Source: Paenibacillus barengoltzii NBRC 101215 (GTDB lineage Bacteria > Bacillota > Bacilli > Paenibacillales > Paenibacillaceae). Taken from it: 64,000 bases of DNA. Under the pieces are notes generated by a model, which saw only the letters and a list, made by a program, of their open reading frames with translations, made no database searches and had not been told where the DNA came from. Every line of letters begins with the position of its first letter. Positions within the stretch are counted from its first letter, which is position 1. The translations under genes were made by a program, and so were the position numbers. Positions 1-8,938 of the stretch are shown in pieces. Where the stretch lies: positions 1-64,000 of the forward strand of contig NZ_BILV01000009.1 of NCBI RefSeq assembly GCF_004000745.1. The letters run 5' to 3'.

Positions 1-86
1 CTTATGCCTTGCTCCAGCTCGCGATATACTGCCTCCACGCCATAGTTTTCCATAATGGACAGACATTTTATGCCCTCGTTCGGCAT
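1..86 (-). CDS. Partial divergent protein of unknown function (N-terminus only)
   Basis: An open frame on the minus strand starts at an ATG at 84-86 and runs off the left edge without a stop. It would begin MPNEGIKCLSIMENYG and continue with VEAVYRELEQGI, an amphipathic, Glu-rich composition that looks coding. No strong Shine-Dalgarno site precedes the ATG, and only about 28 residues are visible, so the family cannot be named. It is divergent from asnB. It could also be chance. Confidence 0.3.
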   Translation of the reverse strand, partial: MPNEGIKCLSIMENYGVEAVYRELEQGI

Positions 87-156
87 AATTTGTTAATACT
101 TTTCACCCGGTCGGCAAGCGGGGACTGTAAAGCAATGCGGAGAGGAGATAGCAAAA

Positions 157-2001
157 ATGTGCGGAATAACCGGCTTTATCGAATGGAACCGGGACCTGAC
201 GAAAGAATCGGACTTGGTGTTATCCATGACGTCCTGTCTGGAAAAACGGGGACCGGATGCCCAGGGAACTTGGATTTCCGGCCCGTGTGCCTTCGGACAT
301 CGTCGCCTCAGCGTCATGGACCCCGAGAACGGGGCACAGCCGATGATTATTCATGAGGAAGATGCGGTATTCACGATTGTATATAATGGGGAAATTTATA
401 ACGCACTGGAGCTGAAAGCTGAACTGCAGCGGAGAGGCCGAACGTTCCGTACCAACTGTGATACGGAGGTGTTGCTGCAATCGTATATCGAATGGGGACC
501 GGATTGCGTCTACCGGCTGAATGGGATTTTTGCGTTCGCCATTTGGGACAGCGTTCGGGAGCATGTCTTTTTTGCCCGGGATCGCCTTGGTGTCAAACCG
601 TTGTTCTACAGTGAAATTGACGGTACGTTGATCTTTGGTTCCGAGCCTAAAGCGATCTTACGCCATCCGAAGGTCGAGCCCGTCGTCGGGCCCGAAGGTC
701 TTGCCGAAATTTTTGTCATCGGTCCAGCGCGGACGCCGGGCCATGGCGTGTACAAGGATCTAAAAGAACTGCGTCCAGGCCACGTCATGATCTTCAACCG
801 CAATGGGCTGCGCAAATACGCTTACTGGAAGCTGGAAGCCGAGCCGCATACGGACAATGTGGAGGAAACGGCCGCAACGATTCGCCAGCTGCTGCAGGAC
901 ACGATGGATCGTCAGCTCATTTCCGACGTGCCGGTATGCACCTTGCTGTCCGGCGGTCTGGACTCCAGCGCATTAACCGCACTGGCCGTCGATTATTACA
1001 AGCGGACCGGCCAAGGTCAAGTTAACACGTATTCGATTGATTATGTCGACAACGACAAGCATTTCCAAGCCCACAGCTATCAGCCTGGTGCGGACGGTCC
1101 GTGGATTCAGCGGATGGTCGAGGAACTGCAGACCGCCCATCACGCCATCAAGTTCGATACGCCTGAACTGGTTGCGGCGCTGCCCGACTCGACGATTGCC
1201 CGCGATTTGCCAGGCATGGCAGATGTGGACGCCTCATTGTTGCTTTTTTGCCGGGAGATCAAAAAAGGAGCCACCGTCGCCATCTCCGGCGAAGCCGCAG
1301 ACGAAGTCTTTGGCGGTTATCCATGGTTCCACCGCGAGGAGCTCCTCAATTCAGGAACGTTTCCGTGGTCGGTGGCAACCGGGCTGCGCGCAGATCTGTT
1401 GTCACCGGAAATCCGCGAGTGGATCAAACCGGAACAGTATATCGCCGACCGTTACAGCGAAGCGGTCGCAGAGACACCGAAGCTGGAAGGGGAAAAAGGG
1501 GAGCGGGCTCGGATGCGCGTCATGTCGTACCTGAACATCACCCGGTTCATGCCAACGCTGCTGGACCGCAAAGATCGCATGAGTATGGCGGCAGGATTGG
1601 AGGTCCGCGTGCCTTATTGCGATCACCGTCTGGTGCAGTACGTCTGGAACATCCCATGGGAGATCAAAACGACCGGGAACCGGGAGAAAGGGATTTTGCG
1701 CAAAGCGCTGGAAGGCATTCTGCCTGAAGACGTTCTTTACCGCAAAAAAAGCCCGTATCCCAAAACGCATAATCCGAACTACCTGACGGCTGTCCGCGAT
1801 CAAATGCTGAAGATTCTCGACGACCCGACCTCGCCGATTTTGCCGCTCATTAATGCGGACAAAATTCGTGCCATCGCCGCGTCCAAGGAATCGTCCTCTA
1901 ACCTGCCTTGGTTCGGCCAGCTGATGAGCGGGCCGCAGCTGTTTGCGTATCTGTCGCAGGTGAACTTCTGGCTGAAAACATATAACGTGAAAATCCGGTA
2001 A
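157..2001 (+). CDS. asnB: Asparagine synthase (glutamine-hydrolysing)
   Basis: Makes asparagine from aspartate, ATP and glutamine-derived ammonia in the cytoplasm. The chain begins Met-Cys-Gly-Ile, so Cys2 becomes the N-terminal nucleophile of the class II glutaminase domain (about residues 2-210, with GEIYN and FARDRLGVKPL motifs). The synthase domain follows, with the PP-loop LLSGGLDSS near residue 267 and GEAADEVFGGY further on. The length of 614 residues is usual for the AsnB/AsnO group. A Shine-Dalgarno site (GAGGAG) lies 10 bases before the ATG. A strong hairpin terminator follows directly, so it appears to be a single-gene unit. Confidence 0.96.
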   Translation: MCGITGFIEWNRDLTKESDLVLSMTSCLEKRGPDAQGTWISGPCAFGHRRLSVMDPENGAQPMIIHEEDAVFTIVYNGEIYNALELKAELQRRGRTFRTNCDTEVLLQSYIEWGPDCVYRLNGIFAFAIWDSVREHVFFARDRLGVKPLFYSEIDGTLIFGSEPKAILRHPKVEPVVGPEGLAEIFVIGPARTPGHGVYKDLKELRPGHVMIFNRNGLRKYAYWKLEAEPHTDNVEETAATIRQLLQDTMDRQLISDVPVCTLLSGGLDSSALTALAVDYYKRTGQGQVNTYSIDYVDNDKHFQAHSYQPGADGPWIQRMVEELQTAHHAIKFDTPELVAALPDSTIARDLPGMADVDASLLLFCREIKKGATVAISGEAADEVFGGYPWFHREELLNSGTFPWSVATGLRADLLSPEIREWIKPEQYIADRYSEAVAETPKLEGEKGERARMRVMSYLNITRFMPTLLDRKDRMSMAAGLEVRVPYCDHRLVQYVWNIPWEIKTTGNREKGILRKALEGILPEDVLYRKKSPYPKTHNPNYLTAVRDQMLKILDDPTSPILPLINADKIRAIAASKESSSNLPWFGQLMSGPQLFAYLSQVNFWLKTYNVKIR

Positions 2002-2011
2002 TTGAAATGCG

Positions 2012-2057
2012 AAAAAGCAAGCCGGGAACCTCCCCAAGGTTCCTGACTTGCTTTTTG
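2012..2057. terminator. Bidirectional rho-independent terminator after asnB
   Basis: A long stem (AAAAAGCAAG ... GGAACC / GGTTCC ... CTTGCTTTTT) ends in a T run on the plus strand and, because it begins with A5, also on the minus strand. It can serve asnB and the leftward gerM-rph-rdgB operon. Confidence 0.8.
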
Positions 2058-2084
2058 TGATGTCGCTTATAGTGGGTTGCGAAA

Positions 2085-2278
2085 AAATAACTGGAAAACC
2101 TGCCGTTAATTTTACTGGTTCGGGTGCTTTAACAGGCATTAACGGTATTTCCTGACGTTAATTTCGGGCATTTGGGCCGTTTCCGGCCTTTAGGGCAAAA
2201 TTAACTGTAGGTTTTACCGTTAATTGGTGCAACGAGCCAAAAAGTCGAAAATTAACAGGAGGATTTACCGTTAATTTC
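2085..2278. repeat. Four imperfect palindromic repeats of the form AATTAAC...GTTAATT
   Basis: Four related units lie at about 2085-2113, 2137-2165, 2197-2225 and 2248-2278, starting 52, 60 and 51 bases apart. Each pairs a TTAAC-like left arm with a GTTAATT right arm around a GG/CC-rich centre (for example TTAACAGGAGG then TTTACCGTTAATT). They fill the gene-free stretch between the asnB terminator and the end of rdgB; the remainder (2279-2363) shows only a CTGCACGGTC direct repeat. Function unknown. Confidence 0.6.
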
Positions 2279-2363
2279 CCGCAAGCAAGCGGCTATGAGC
2301 CAAGCCGCACGGGCTGCACGGTCTCCTCGGGCCTCACGTGCTGCACGGTCACACGGCCCTCGC

Positions 2364-2999
2364 CTACTTCCCTGCAGCCGCCCCGCTCAGCTTGTCCGCC
2401 AACGCCCGCAGTGCCGCACCGCGGTGGCTGATGGCCTGCTTCTCCTCCAGCGTCAGCTCGGCCATGGTCTTCTCGTACGCCGGCAGGTAAAACAGCGGGT
2501 CATATCCGAACCCGCCGCCGCCCGCCGGCTCGGAGGTGATCCAGCCCTCCACTTCGCCGGAGGCTTCGATAAACTGCCCTTTGGCCGGGTCGTACAAGGC
2601 CAGATGGCAGACAAAACGCGCCGTGCTCAGCAGCGGCTGCTCCGTATCCTCGCCCAGCCGCCGCTTCTCCAGCTCGGCGAGCAGCTTCTCGTTGTTATCC
2701 TCGTCGCTGGCGCCTTCCCCGGCATACCGGGCCGAATACACGCCCGGCGCACCGTCCAACTGGTCGACGCAGAGGCCCGAATCGTCGGCCAGGACAGGAC
2801 GGCCCAGGGCGTCGCCAACCGTTTTGGCCTTCTTGCGGGCATTTTCGGCGAAGGTTGCCCCGTCTTCCACAACTTCCGGCGCATCCGGGTAGTCAGCCAA
2901 GCTCCGAACCTCTTTGCCCAGCGGCTCCAAGGCATGAGCAAATTCCCGCACCTTCCCGGCATTCCGGGTCGCCACGATAATCTCCGTTCCTTCGATCAT
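2364..2999 (-). CDS. rdgB: XTP/dITP pyrophosphatase (RdgB/HAM1 family)
   Basis: House-cleaning nucleotidase that hydrolyses ITP, dITP and XTP to monophosphates so deaminated purines are not built into nucleic acid. The 211 residues carry the family start IIVATRNAGKVREF and the metal/base-recognition segments VLADDSGLCVDQLDGAPGV and GFGYDPLFY, then AISHRGAAL near the C-terminus. It begins 2 bases after the stop of rph, so the two are translationally linked. The order gerM-rph-rdgB matches Bacillus subtilis (gerM-rph-ysnA). The C-terminus is somewhat Ala/Gly-rich but not truncated. Confidence 0.95.
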   Translation of the reverse strand: MIEGTEIIVATRNAGKVREFAHALEPLGKEVRSLADYPDAPEVVEDGATFAENARKKAKTVGDALGRPVLADDSGLCVDQLDGAPGVYSARYAGEGASDEDNNEKLLAELEKRRLGEDTEQPLLSTARFVCHLALYDPAKGQFIEASGEVEGWITSEPAGGGGFGYDPLFYLPAYEKTMAELTLEEKQAISHRGAALRALADKLSGAAAGK

Positions 3000-3001
3000 G
3001 C

Positions 3002-3760
3002 CTACACCACCGTTCCGGACTGCCCGCTTACGATCAGCAGCGCAATCGGCCCCAACGCCTCACGCTGCTGCTCGATCATCTCCCGAATTCCCTTCTCGGC
3101 GAGCGCCAGCATTTGATCCAATTCCGCTCGGGAGAAGGGGTTCTCTTCCCCGGTGCCTTGCACCTCAACGAATTGGCCGTTGCCAGTCATCACCACGTTC
3201 ATGTCGACCTTCGCTTTGGAATCCTCCTCATAGTTGAGATCCAGCAGCGTGTTCTCCCCAACGATCCCTACGCTGACGGATGCGAGAAAGTCGGTGATCG
3301 GAAACTTCGGCAGCGCGTGCTTCTGAGCAATCTTGTGCATCGCTAACGCCAGCGCCACGAACGCCCCGGTAATTGACGTCGTCCGCGTTCCGCCATCGGC
3401 CTGCAAGACGTCGCAATCGATCGTGATAGATCGTTCACCAAGCGCCTGCAGATCGACGACCGAACGCAGTGCACGGGCGATGAGCCGCTGGATTTCCATC
3501 GTGCGGCCGCTCAGCTTCCCTCGGGCTGATTCCCGCTGGTTCCGCGTTTGAGTTGCGCGAGGGAGCATCGAATACTCCGCCGTTACCCAGCCTTTGCCCT
3601 GCCCTTTCATAAACATCGGGACCTTCTCTTCGACCGTAGCGGTACACATCACCTTTGTATCGCCCACCTCGATGTAGACAGACCCCTCTGCGTATTTATT
3701 AACATTGACGGTTAAATTCATCGGCCGGCGCTCGTCCGCCTGGCGTCCGTTGCTTCTCAT
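3002..3760 (-). CDS. rph: Ribonuclease PH
   Basis: Phosphorolytic 3'-to-5' exoribonuclease that trims tRNA 3' ends. The 252 residues include the family signatures [13 protein letters not shown] at the N-terminus, [22 protein letters not shown], the RNA-binding loop region [10 protein letters not shown] and the phosphate site [16 protein letters not shown]. It lies between gerM (upstream) and rdgB (downstream) in one leftward operon. No anomaly is visible. Confidence 0.96.
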   Translation of the reverse strand: MRSNGRQADERRPMNLTVNVNKYAEGSVYIEVGDTKVMCTATVEEKVPMFMKGQGKGWVTAEYSMLPRATQTRNQRESARGKLSGRTMEIQRLIARALRSVVDLQALGERSITIDCDVLQADGGTRTTSITGAFVALALAMHKIAQKHALPKFPITDFLASVSVGIVGENTLLDLNYEEDSKAKVDMNVVMTGNGQFVEVQGTGEENPFSRAELDQMLALAEKGIREMIEQQREALGPIALLIVSGQSGTVV

Positions 3761-3848
3761 CTTTTACTGCCTCCTACGTGTTCTTGCTGTCAATATGCTT
3801 TCCCTATTCTACCAAAGTGTGGGCATAAAAGCACCTTTCCATTCGGCC

Positions 3849-3877
3849 AAAAAAAAGAACCCTGCACCTCGCAGGGT
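3849..3877 (-). terminator. Hairpin after gerM
   Basis: On the minus strand a stem ACCCTGC / GCAGGGT is followed by a T run (A8 on the plus strand). It lies between gerM and rph, so it probably attenuates rather than ends the operon: some transcripts stop after gerM. Confidence 0.6.
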
Positions 3878-3914
3878 CCGGTTTGCATCGTAGGGCGTGC
3901 CGCGGACAACATAG

Positions 3915-4973
3915 TTACAGCGGGATTTCGTTAATCGTTTCCGGCCGTATCACCGGTTCGCTGTAGGTCTGGTTATCCAGGCCGACAACTTCCTTCTGAC
4001 CGTTGAGCCAAATGCGCACCTTGCTGTCGTCCCGGTTCTCCGTCACCGTCAGCACCAGGGATTGCAGCATTTGTGCTGGCAGCTTCTCCCCAGCTTCAAA
4101 CATATCGTCCTTCAGCGCAACGGTCACAATGCCGTCCTTCGAGACCTCGACGCTTTCCAGCTTCGTGTTATCGGTCACGACCCGCTCCAGGCCGTCTCCT
4201 TGTTGCGGCCCTTTGAGCAGCTCGCCGAGCGCGGATTTCACGCGATCGCCGTCGGCCGGGACAAATCGCGTCACCGGGACGAAGTATTGAACCCCCTCTG
4301 GCGTTGCTGCGGAGAAGTAGACAATGACCGGGCTTAGTTGGGATAAGCCGGATTCTGCTTTAATTTCGAGATTAATCCCAAAATTACGGCTAAGCGGCCG
4401 ATCCAGCGGCGTACCGTTCACCGGCATTTCGTTTAACTTCTGCCCGTCCACCCATAGCTGAACCTTCTCCACATCCGGCGTTCCGGTCAATGTCCAGGTC
4501 AACGCTTCAAGAATTTTGCGCTCATCGGCGGCTTCATAGCCCGTAAATGCTTGGTTAAACTCGACGACAGCCAGCTTCTCATCTTTTTTAACAGTTACAG
4601 CCTTCACTTCACTGCCCGCCGGAAGAATGCCGTTAAAACCAACCGGGAGGAGGCTCGCATACTTGCCGTCCTTCACCAGCATCTCCAGCATCCGGTTCAG
4701 CTTCAGCGAAGCCTCGCCATCAGGCAAGTGCAAGGCGACCGGGGCCAGCAAGCCATGCTCGTTCACCAAGTAAACTGTAGAGAGTGCTTCCTCCTGGGCA
4801 AAGCTTGTCTGCTCCGCGGCATCCAGACCTTCCAACATTTGCGTTTCAATATCGGTAGGCGGAGGATCGATTTGAGCGGAGCTTCCCCCAAACATACCGC
4901 AGCCCGACAGCAGCAGCGGAAGCGTAATTGCCCCGGCGGCAGCCGTATTTCGTAATCGGCGGTTCCATTTCAT
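3915..4973 (-). CDS. gerM: GerM spore germination lipoprotein (two GerMN domains)
   Basis: GerM is a sporulation and germination protein that in Bacillus acts at the forespore/mother-cell interface and supports peptidoglycan-related assembly. The 352 residues begin with a lipoprotein signal peptide ending LLLSGCGMF (lipobox Cys near residue 26). Two GerMN repeats follow, about residues 65-190 and 210-340. Each is a beta-rich module ending in a near-identical motif, KVQLWVDGQKLNEMP versus KVRIWLNGQKEV. It is the first gene of gerM-rph-rdgB. The Shine-Dalgarno site (AGGGAGG) lies about 10 bases before the ATG. Confidence 0.93.
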   Translation of the reverse strand: MKWNRRLRNTAAAGAITLPLLLSGCGMFGGSSAQIDPPPTDIETQMLEGLDAAEQTSFAQEEALSTVYLVNEHGLLAPVALHLPDGEASLKLNRMLEMLVKDGKYASLLPVGFNGILPAGSEVKAVTVKKDEKLAVVEFNQAFTGYEAADERKILEALTWTLTGTPDVEKVQLWVDGQKLNEMPVNGTPLDRPLSRNFGINLEIKAESGLSQLSPVIVYFSAATPEGVQYFVPVTRFVPADGDRVKSALGELLKGPQQGDGLERVVTDNTKLESVEVSKDGIVTVALKDDMFEAGEKLPAQMLQSLVLTVTENRDDSKVRIWLNGQKEVVGLDNQTYSEPVIRPETINEIPL

Positions 4974-5127
4974 TTTTGCTCGTGCCTCCCTAAGTTTTTC
5001 ATTTGGCTAAGGTTTGTATTACTATATATACGAGCCTTGTCCCGAAACATAACTATATTTTTCCGGGATCTGGACAAACTTCTTCATATCTTGCCAATCC
5101 AACTATTAATGACGAGGAGTAGAGTGT

Positions 5128-5694
5128 ATGGGGATGGAACAACCAAAGGCCAAAGCGCCTTACAGCCTGAACAGCAAAAAGGTCGCTGATGCCACTAAAG
5201 AGTGGCTGCACAAGCGCGGCGTAACGACGGAGCAAATCGCGGAACTCGTAATGTTTTTGCAACAAAAATACTACCCGAACCTGACGATGGAAGAGTGCAT
5301 ACATAACGTGGAGCAGGTGCTGACCAAACGCGAAGTGCAAAATGCGGTACTGACCGGCATTCAGCTCGATATTTTGGCGGAGCAGGGGATGCTGATCCCT
5401 GAACTGCAGGAGATGATTGCCAATGACGAGGGGTTGTACGGGGTGGACGAGATTCTGGCCTTCTCGATCGTCAACGTGTATGGAAGCATCGGCTTCACCA
5501 ACTACGGTTATGTCGATAAGCTGAAACCGGGCATTTTGGAGCGGCTGAACGACAAGACATTGGGGCCGTGCAATACGTTCTTGGATGACATTGTCGGCGC
5601 CATTGCTGCCTCGGCCAGCAGCCGGATCGCCCATCGCAAACAAGCCGAACGGGAAAAAGAACGCGGTGAAGAATCCCTTGACTCCGAGCGGTGA
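5128..5694 (+). CDS. Phosphatidylglycerophosphatase A-type protein (YutG family)
   Basis: Belongs to the PgpA-domain proteins of Bacillota (B. subtilis YutG), which are thought to act on phosphatidylglycerol phosphate or a related lipid phosphate. The 188 residues carry a PgpA-like core with GLYGVDEILAFSIVNVYG and TLGPCNTFLDDIVGAIAA. The N-terminal part is helical and the C-terminus is charged. Unlike enterobacterial PgpA it shows no obvious multi-pass membrane segments. It is a single gene between divergent gerM and a convergent MBL gene. A Shine-Dalgarno site (GAGGAG) precedes the ATG at 5128. Confidence 0.78.
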   Translation: MGMEQPKAKAPYSLNSKKVADATKEWLHKRGVTTEQIAELVMFLQQKYYPNLTMEECIHNVEQVLTKREVQNAVLTGIQLDILAEQGMLIPELQEMIANDEGLYGVDEILAFSIVNVYGSIGFTNYGYVDKLKPGILERLNDKTLGPCNTFLDDIVGAIAASASSRIAHRKQAEREKERGEESLDSER

Positions 5695-5706
5695 GCCGCA
5701 TCATGC

Positions 5707-5755
5707 AACCCAAAGAAGGACGGCAAATCCAAGCCGTCCTTCTTTGGGTTTTATT
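5707..5755. terminator. Bidirectional terminator between convergent genes
   Basis: A perfect 15-base stem (CAAAGAAGGACGGC with its complement) around an 8-base loop sits between the ends of the pgpA-like gene and the leftward MBL gene. It is flanked by AACC and TTTTATT. Confidence 0.85.
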
Positions 5756-5758
5756 AGA

Positions 5759-6760
5759 TTATCTCACCGGAGCGTACCGGATGATCTCGGTTTCACCGGC
5801 TCCAGTCTTTTGCTCTTCCACCCGTCCTTGCCGGGCCAACTCCACGAGATGCGCCAGCGTCTCCGACATCGCAAAGCGCATTTGGTGAATGCTCAGCTCT
5901 GTGCCAAATAAGGCGGTACAAACGTCAAAGGCCGTTTGCGGCCGCTCCTGCAGCAACCGTTCGATGCGCAGGAGGCGCTCACCGTGATGCTCAAGCAACA
6001 GCCGCACACGCTCTGTAAAATAATCAAACGGATGGCGGTGCCCCGGATAGGCGGTTGCCACCTCGTAAGCGCTCAGCTTCTCCAGCGAATCCAGGAATGA
6101 TTGCAGCGGCTGCGGATCACTGCCGGGCAGAAAGCTGACGTTGGGCGAGATTTGCGGCAGCACCGCATCCCCGCAGAACATCAGCTGCTGCTCGGCATGA
6201 TAAAACGACAGGTGCCCCGGAGCATGTCCAGCCGTTTCAATCGGCAACCAGGCTCGTCCCCCCATCTGGATCAACTCCCCCTCCCGGAGGAAGGTCACTT
6301 CAGGAGCCGGAGTCACCTGGGTAAAGAAGCCGTTCAGGTGTCCCGGCAGCTGGCTGTACCACGATTCGGGCATTCCGTGCCGCCGATACAAATCAGGCAG
6401 CGCTTCGTGCATCCGGCTCTCCGGCCCCCACATCAACCGCGTTTCTTCATACGCCCGCGGAGACATGAAGACGGTCGCTCCGGTGATTTCCTGCATATAT
6501 CCCGCCAAGCCATAATGATCGGGGTGATGGTGGGTTAAGACAATTTGCGTCACGTCGCGCGGCGAAATCCTGAGATCCTGCCAGGCTGCACGCCACTCCT
6601 CAATCGTCTCCTCCGTTCGCGGTCCCGGATCGATGATGGTAATCCCCTCATCCCCCTGCAGCACATAGCTGTTCACCCGGCGAAGGGGAGGGGCCATCGA
6701 GATCGGAACCCGAGCCACGAGCTCCCGGTCCCAGAGCTGGATTTCCGGTAGTAATGTCAT
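5759..6760 (-). CDS. MBL-fold metallo-hydrolase
   Basis: A metallo-beta-lactamase-fold hydrolase of 333 residues, probably cytoplasmic. The metal site is clear: LTHHHPDHYG (HxHxDH) near residue 77, GHAPGHLSFYH near 178, FCGDAV near 195 and AYPGHRHPF near 240. The C-terminal third resembles the winged-helix-like tail of LACTB2/YobT-type MBL proteins. The substrate is unknown. Its ATG overlaps the stop of the upstream methyltransferase gene by 4 bases (6757-6760), so the two are translationally coupled. Confidence 0.85.
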   Translation of the reverse strand: MTLLPEIQLWDRELVARVPISMAPPLRRVNSYVLQGDEGITIIDPGPRTEETIEEWRAAWQDLRISPRDVTQIVLTHHHPDHYGLAGYMQEITGATVFMSPRAYEETRLMWGPESRMHEALPDLYRRHGMPESWYSQLPGHLNGFFTQVTPAPEVTFLREGELIQMGGRAWLPIETAGHAPGHLSFYHAEQQLMFCGDAVLPQISPNVSFLPGSDPQPLQSFLDSLEKLSAYEVATAYPGHRHPFDYFTERVRLLLEHHGERLLRIERLLQERPQTAFDVCTALFGTELSIHQMRFAMSETLAHLVELARQGRVEEQKTGAGETEIIRYAPVR

Positions 6761-7491
6761 GCCCGCACCCCCACCAAAATCATGCGCCGAGACGTGTTTG
6801 GATCGTAAAGTTCTTCGTCATAATCCCCATGAACGTTCTGCAAGGTTAAACCGGCCTCCTTCAGCATCTGCCGAAAATCATCCAACTCGTACAGTTTAAT
6901 TCGTTCCATATAATGCCTTGGCTCTCCGCCAGGTGCGGTAATTTCAATATCCTTGATGACATACCCATCTTCAATCCGACGTCGTTCCACAATCTGCTGC
7001 CCCGCGTCCTCCCGTTCCGAATACGGAACAAGATGAGCGGCAACATACGCAGGATTCAGAAAATCGAGAAGGAAGCGGCCGCCTGACTTCAGAACGCGAG
7101 ACGCTTCGCGCAGCACTTTGATCTGCTCCTCGTCCTCTTTAAAATATCCAAATGAAGTGAATAAGTTCACCACCGCCGCAAACTCCCCGCTTTGAAACGG
7201 CAACTCGCGCATATCCGCTCGGTGCCAGATGATCCGACCTTCGGGGTCGAGGCGTCTCGCCTCGCGCAGCAATACCTCTGACAAATCCACGCCGGTCACC
7301 TGGTACCCTGCTTCGGCCAGCGCCAGTGAATGGCGGCCCATGCCGCAGCATAAATCCAACACCTTTGCGCCGAGAGGAAGATGAAGCCAGCGAATCATCC
7401 GCTGAACCTCGTGTTTCGCACCTTGCGCGTCGCGGTGCTTATACACCAGCAAATAATCTTCCCCGAAACTTAGCTCATACCATTCCGCCAT
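6757..7491 (-). CDS. Class I SAM-dependent methyltransferase
   Basis: A Rossmann-fold methyltransferase with SAM-binding motif VLDLCCGMGRHSLALA, then VTGVDLS and the acidic motif region HRADMRELPF. The start is placed at the ATG at 7491 (MAEWYELSF, 244 residues), because GGAGG lies 9 bases upstream. A longer frame from 7521 has no such site. The protein resembles small-molecule methyltransferases of the 'Methyltransf_25' type; its substrate cannot be told. It is followed with a 4-base overlap by the MBL hydrolase gene, which suggests a shared pathway. Confidence 0.85.
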   Translation of the reverse strand: MAEWYELSFGEDYLLVYKHRDAQGAKHEVQRMIRWLHLPLGAKVLDLCCGMGRHSLALAEAGYQVTGVDLSEVLLREARRLDPEGRIIWHRADMRELPFQSGEFAAVVNLFTSFGYFKEDEEQIKVLREASRVLKSGGRFLLDFLNPAYVAAHLVPYSEREDAGQQIVERRRIEDGYVIKDIEITAPGGEPRHYMERIKLYELDDFRQMLKEAGLTLQNVHGDYDEELYDPNTSRRMILVGVRA

Positions 7492-7620
7492 GTGCCCCTG
7501 CCTCCATGCATTCCGTCCCATTTAGAGATGTACTTTAATGCATCCGTGTATCCTCATTGTACTGTCAGATTTCCAGAAACACAAAGCGATCTTGCTGTGC
7601 AGGATTCGGAAACCGACATG

Positions 7621-7653
7621 CCAAAAACCGTCGAAGCTCTGCTCCGACGGTTT
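7621..7653 (-). terminator. Terminator after the PrsA-like foldase gene
   Basis: On the minus strand the stem AAACCGTCG / CGACGGTTT with an 11-base loop is followed by TTTTTGG, 25 bases past the stop codon of the foldase gene. Confidence 0.75.
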
Positions 7654-7677
7654 GAAGGGCTGCGTTCTGCAACCGAA

Positions 7678-8691
7678 TTACTCGGCTGCGGCTGCATCCG
7701 TTAACGTATTGGTGATTTGGGCTTTGCTGCGAACATCCTCCAGCCAAGCTCCCGACATGCTGGATACCTGTTGGGAGATCAGGGTCTTGCGGATCTCGTC
7801 CTTCTTCTCATCCAGCGTTGCTGTATGGGCTTCCTTCTTATCGGTGACTTTGATGACCTGATATCCTTCGCTTGTCTTAACGGGGTCGCTAATTTCGCCT
7901 TTGGCCAGCTTGAAAGCGGCCTCTTCCACCGCTTCTTCTCTCTCGCCGCGGGCGAAGAAATCGGTGTCCCCGCCTTGATCCTTCGTCGCCGTATCCAACG
8001 ATTTGCTCTTCGCCAGCTCTGCAAAATCGGCGCCTTCCTTCAACTGCTTCACGATGTCCTTCGCTTCCTCTTCGGTTGCGACCAAAATCACGGAAGCCCG
8101 CACCTGTTCCGGTGTATTAAAGGAATCCTTATAGGTTTCGAACGTTTCCTTCACCTGATCATCGGTGACATTGATCTGCGGTTCCAGCAGCTTCGTCAGC
8201 TTCAGCTCCATCACGACCTGCTTGCGCAAATCGTCCATGGTCATCCCGTATTGTTCCAAAGCTTGATTCAGCGCTTCTTCCGAACCGAACTGGGTTTTGT
8301 AGGTCTCGATTTCGGTGTCGACATCGGCATCCGTGATCGTGATATTTTTCTTAGCCGCCTCTTGGTTCACAAGCTCTTGATTGATGAGGTTCGTCAGCGC
8401 CTGCTCTCCGCCATTGGCAGCCAGTTCTTCATAAAGCCGGTCCTTCGTAATTTCCACACCGTTCACCGTCGCAACGGCCTCAGCCTTATTCGTTGCAAAC
8501 GGCGGTTTGATCAACACCACAACCAGCAAAACGGCCAGGACCAACGAAACGATCTGCCATACTTTATTGCTGGATTTCGGGGCTTGTGGGGCTTGTCCCG
8601 GTGCAGTCTCGGTCTCCCCGTTCATGGGAACCATGACCGGCGTATCATACCCATCATTTGCTCCCTGCTCATTTCTTTCTTTTTCGTCCAT
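7678..8691 (-). CDS. Membrane-anchored peptidyl-prolyl isomerase / SurA-N type foldase
   Basis: A PrsA-like extracytoplasmic folding factor. A hydrophilic, Gln/Pro-rich cytoplasmic N-terminus (about 45 residues) precedes one membrane segment (VWQIVSLVLAVLLVVVLI). A SurA N-type helical domain follows (VNGVEITKDRLYEEL...), then a parvulin (PpiC) domain with QVRASVILVATEEEA and DLGF-like GGDTDFFARGE. It has a type II anchor rather than the lipobox usual for PrsA. The ATG at 8691 is preferred because AGAAGGGAG lies upstream; a TTG at 8733 would add 14 residues. Confidence 0.85.
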   Translation of the reverse strand: MDEKERNEQGANDGYDTPVMVPMNGETETAPGQAPQAPKSSNKVWQIVSLVLAVLLVVVLIKPPFATNKAEAVATVNGVEITKDRLYEELAANGGEQALTNLINQELVNQEAAKKNITITDADVDTEIETYKTQFGSEEALNQALEQYGMTMDDLRKQVVMELKLTKLLEPQINVTDDQVKETFETYKDSFNTPEQVRASVILVATEEEAKDIVKQLKEGADFAELAKSKSLDTATKDQGGDTDFFARGEREEAVEEAAFKLAKGEISDPVKTSEGYQVIKVTDKKEAHTATLDEKKDEIRKTLISQQVSSMSGAWLEDVRSKAQITNTLTDAAAAE

Positions 8692-8938
8692 ACGTCTTTG
8701 CGACTCCCTTCTTCTGAAGCGTTCAAGATTCAATTCAGTCGTGCTTTCTTGACTTTACCAGATATCCATCGAATTTACCTTAAATATTCCTGAAAAAAAG
8801 CACATCTCTTTTAAGTTGCATTTAAGGAAACGAAAAGCCCGCGCGGTGACTGACATTACCCAATCATTCGTTTTCTTGGCAAAAAAGGTGTAGAATATAC
8901 GGGTAAACCTAGTTCTAGTTCGGGAGGAACATTTGACG

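Noticed and set aside
1402-2139. 245-codon minus-strand frame at the end of asnB
   Set aside because: It overlaps conserved AsnB sequence and crosses the terminator.
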